Shown here: positions 6,358 to 6,861 of the stretch, in pieces | Position numbering within the stretch: the stretch's first letter is position 1 | Layout of the letters: each line of letters opens with the position of its first letter | Source of the DNA: a bacterium | Lineage (GTDB): Bacteria > UBP14 > UBA6098 > B30-G16 | Reading direction: 5' to 3' | NCBI GenBank assembly: GCA_027007865.1 | Contig: JALTEE010000325.1 | Location: 1 to 6,861, forward strand | DNA length: 6,861 nucleotides | The notes under the pieces: generated by a model | The model's database searches: none | What the model was told of the DNA's origin: nothing | Seen by the model: the letters and a program-made list of their open reading frames with translations, nothing else | Program-made: the position numbers and the translations under genes

Positions 6358-6861
6358 ATTTCATCCATAGATAGAACGAAATTCTTCCCGCTCTATCGCC
6401 ATCGCGGCGGAACGATTCGAGCCATTTCGTAGAATATGTGGATAGCGGAAACTTTTCGATTTTTAAAATCCCGAGCAAATGTAATCTCCGCTCGATTTCA
6501 CCTTTCAAATCGAAATAATTTTCCCCATCCACAATTTTCGTCGAATGCGGAAAATATTTAAAAAATTCATCGCCGACTTCGTAGTCGTTTTCGCCGATTG
6601 CGGGACCGATGTAAGCGAAAATATTTTCGATTTTTGCGCCGAGTTTTTTCATTTCCGATATTCCATCTTCGATAATTTTCGCTCTTGTTCCGTGCCAGCC
6701 AGCGTGCAGTAATGCTATTATACGATTTTTAACATCTGCCAATGCAACAGGAGCGCAATCGGCAACGGATATTTCGAGCGCTGCATCGCTCAAATCGCTG
6801 ACTATTCCATCGGCATCATTGCCAGATTTTTCAAAAATATCATCGGCAGATAAAATTTTTA
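6356..6861 (-). CDS. pgeF: PgeF/YfiH-family (laccase-domain) protein, C-terminal part (5' end beyond window)
   Basis: On the minus strand the frame is open from the right edge to a TAA at 6358-6356, giving 167 visible residues. A TTG at 6793-6791 is in frame, but the sequence upstream of it (ending NDADGIVSD) matches the family's A-D-G-L-V-T-D segment, so the gene starts outside the window. The family (Cu-oxidase_4/DUF152, about 240-270 residues) has zinc-dependent purine nucleoside phosphorylase and adenosine deaminase activities in characterised members. In E. coli it acts as a cytosolic peptidoglycan editing factor that removes mis-incorporated UDP-MurNAc-L-Ser. Visible hallmarks are VADCAPVALAD (zinc-ligand Cys, codon near 6757), HAGWHGT (zinc-ligand His, codon near 6706), YIGPAIGENDYEVG, and the C-terminal SFRRDGDRAGR...LW. 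The first zinc-ligand His is in the missing N-terminus. Two differences from the usual consensus are His in place of Arg in HAGWRGT, and Ala and Asn where GPCIGPCCYEVG has Cys. It is convergent with the giant gene and shares its terminator; no functional link is implied. G+C is about 42% in sampled lines. Confidence 0.92.
   Translation of the reverse strand, partial: KILSADDIFEKSGNDADGIVSDLSDAALEISVADCAPVALADVKNRIIALLHAGWHGTRAKIIEDGISEMKKLGAKIENIFAYIGPAIGENDYEVGDEFFKYFPHSTKIVDGENYFDLKGEIERRLHLLGILKIEKFPLSTYSTKWLESFRRDGDRAGRISFYLWMK

Noticed and set aside
6356..6793. PgeF-like protein starting at TTG 6793
   Set aside because: Upstream in-frame residues match the conserved A-D-G-x-V-x-D segment of the family, so the true start is outside the window.

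Overview
The window holds one very large complete gene flanked by two partial ones. The organism looks like a Gram-negative member of the Fibrobacterota-Chlorobiota-Bacteroidota (FCB) superphylum or a related uncultured phylum. The main reason is the C-terminal domain of the large protein. It opens with an N-Y-P-N-P-F motif and has the FlgD-like/type IX secretion (Por) sorting-domain layout typical of secreted proteins in Bacteroidota, Ignavibacteria, Cloacimonadota, Marinimicrobia, WOR-3 and relatives. A strong AGGAGGT Shine-Dalgarno sequence precedes that gene, which is unusual for true Bacteroidota and leans towards one of the other phyla. This placement is an inference, not a measurement.

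Layout. Positions 2-421 (+) are the C-terminal part of a TetR/AcrR-type transcriptional regulator whose DNA-binding N-terminus lies left of the window. Positions 422-655 are a 234-base intergenic region that is rich in symmetry. It contains a TTGCAA/GCAATT-rich cluster with a perfect 10-base palindrome (554-603), a 16-base operator-like palindrome (619-634), and a small hairpin that encloses the ribosome binding site of the next gene (638-653). Positions 656-6283 (+) encode a 1,875-residue exported protein. In order it has a signal peptide, a degenerate class I glutamine amidotransferase-like domain, a long chain of beta-sandwich-like modules with three Asp-rich putative Ca2+-binding segments, a CARDB-like domain and the sorting domain. 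A bidirectional terminator hairpin (6317-6357) separates this gene from a convergent partial gene (6356-6861, -) for a PgeF/YfiH (laccase-domain) protein, which runs off the right edge.

How the genes relate. Nothing shows that the three genes form one system. The large gene appears monocistronic, with its own leader and terminator. The regulator may act on the palindromes between it and the large gene, but it could equally control genes to the left. PgeF is a cytoplasmic housekeeping enzyme and is probably unrelated. The most interesting content is the giant surface or secreted protein, with its apparently inactivated GATase-like head, and the elaborate leader that could control its translation or transcription. 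I see no mobile element, CRISPR array, tRNA or rRNA.
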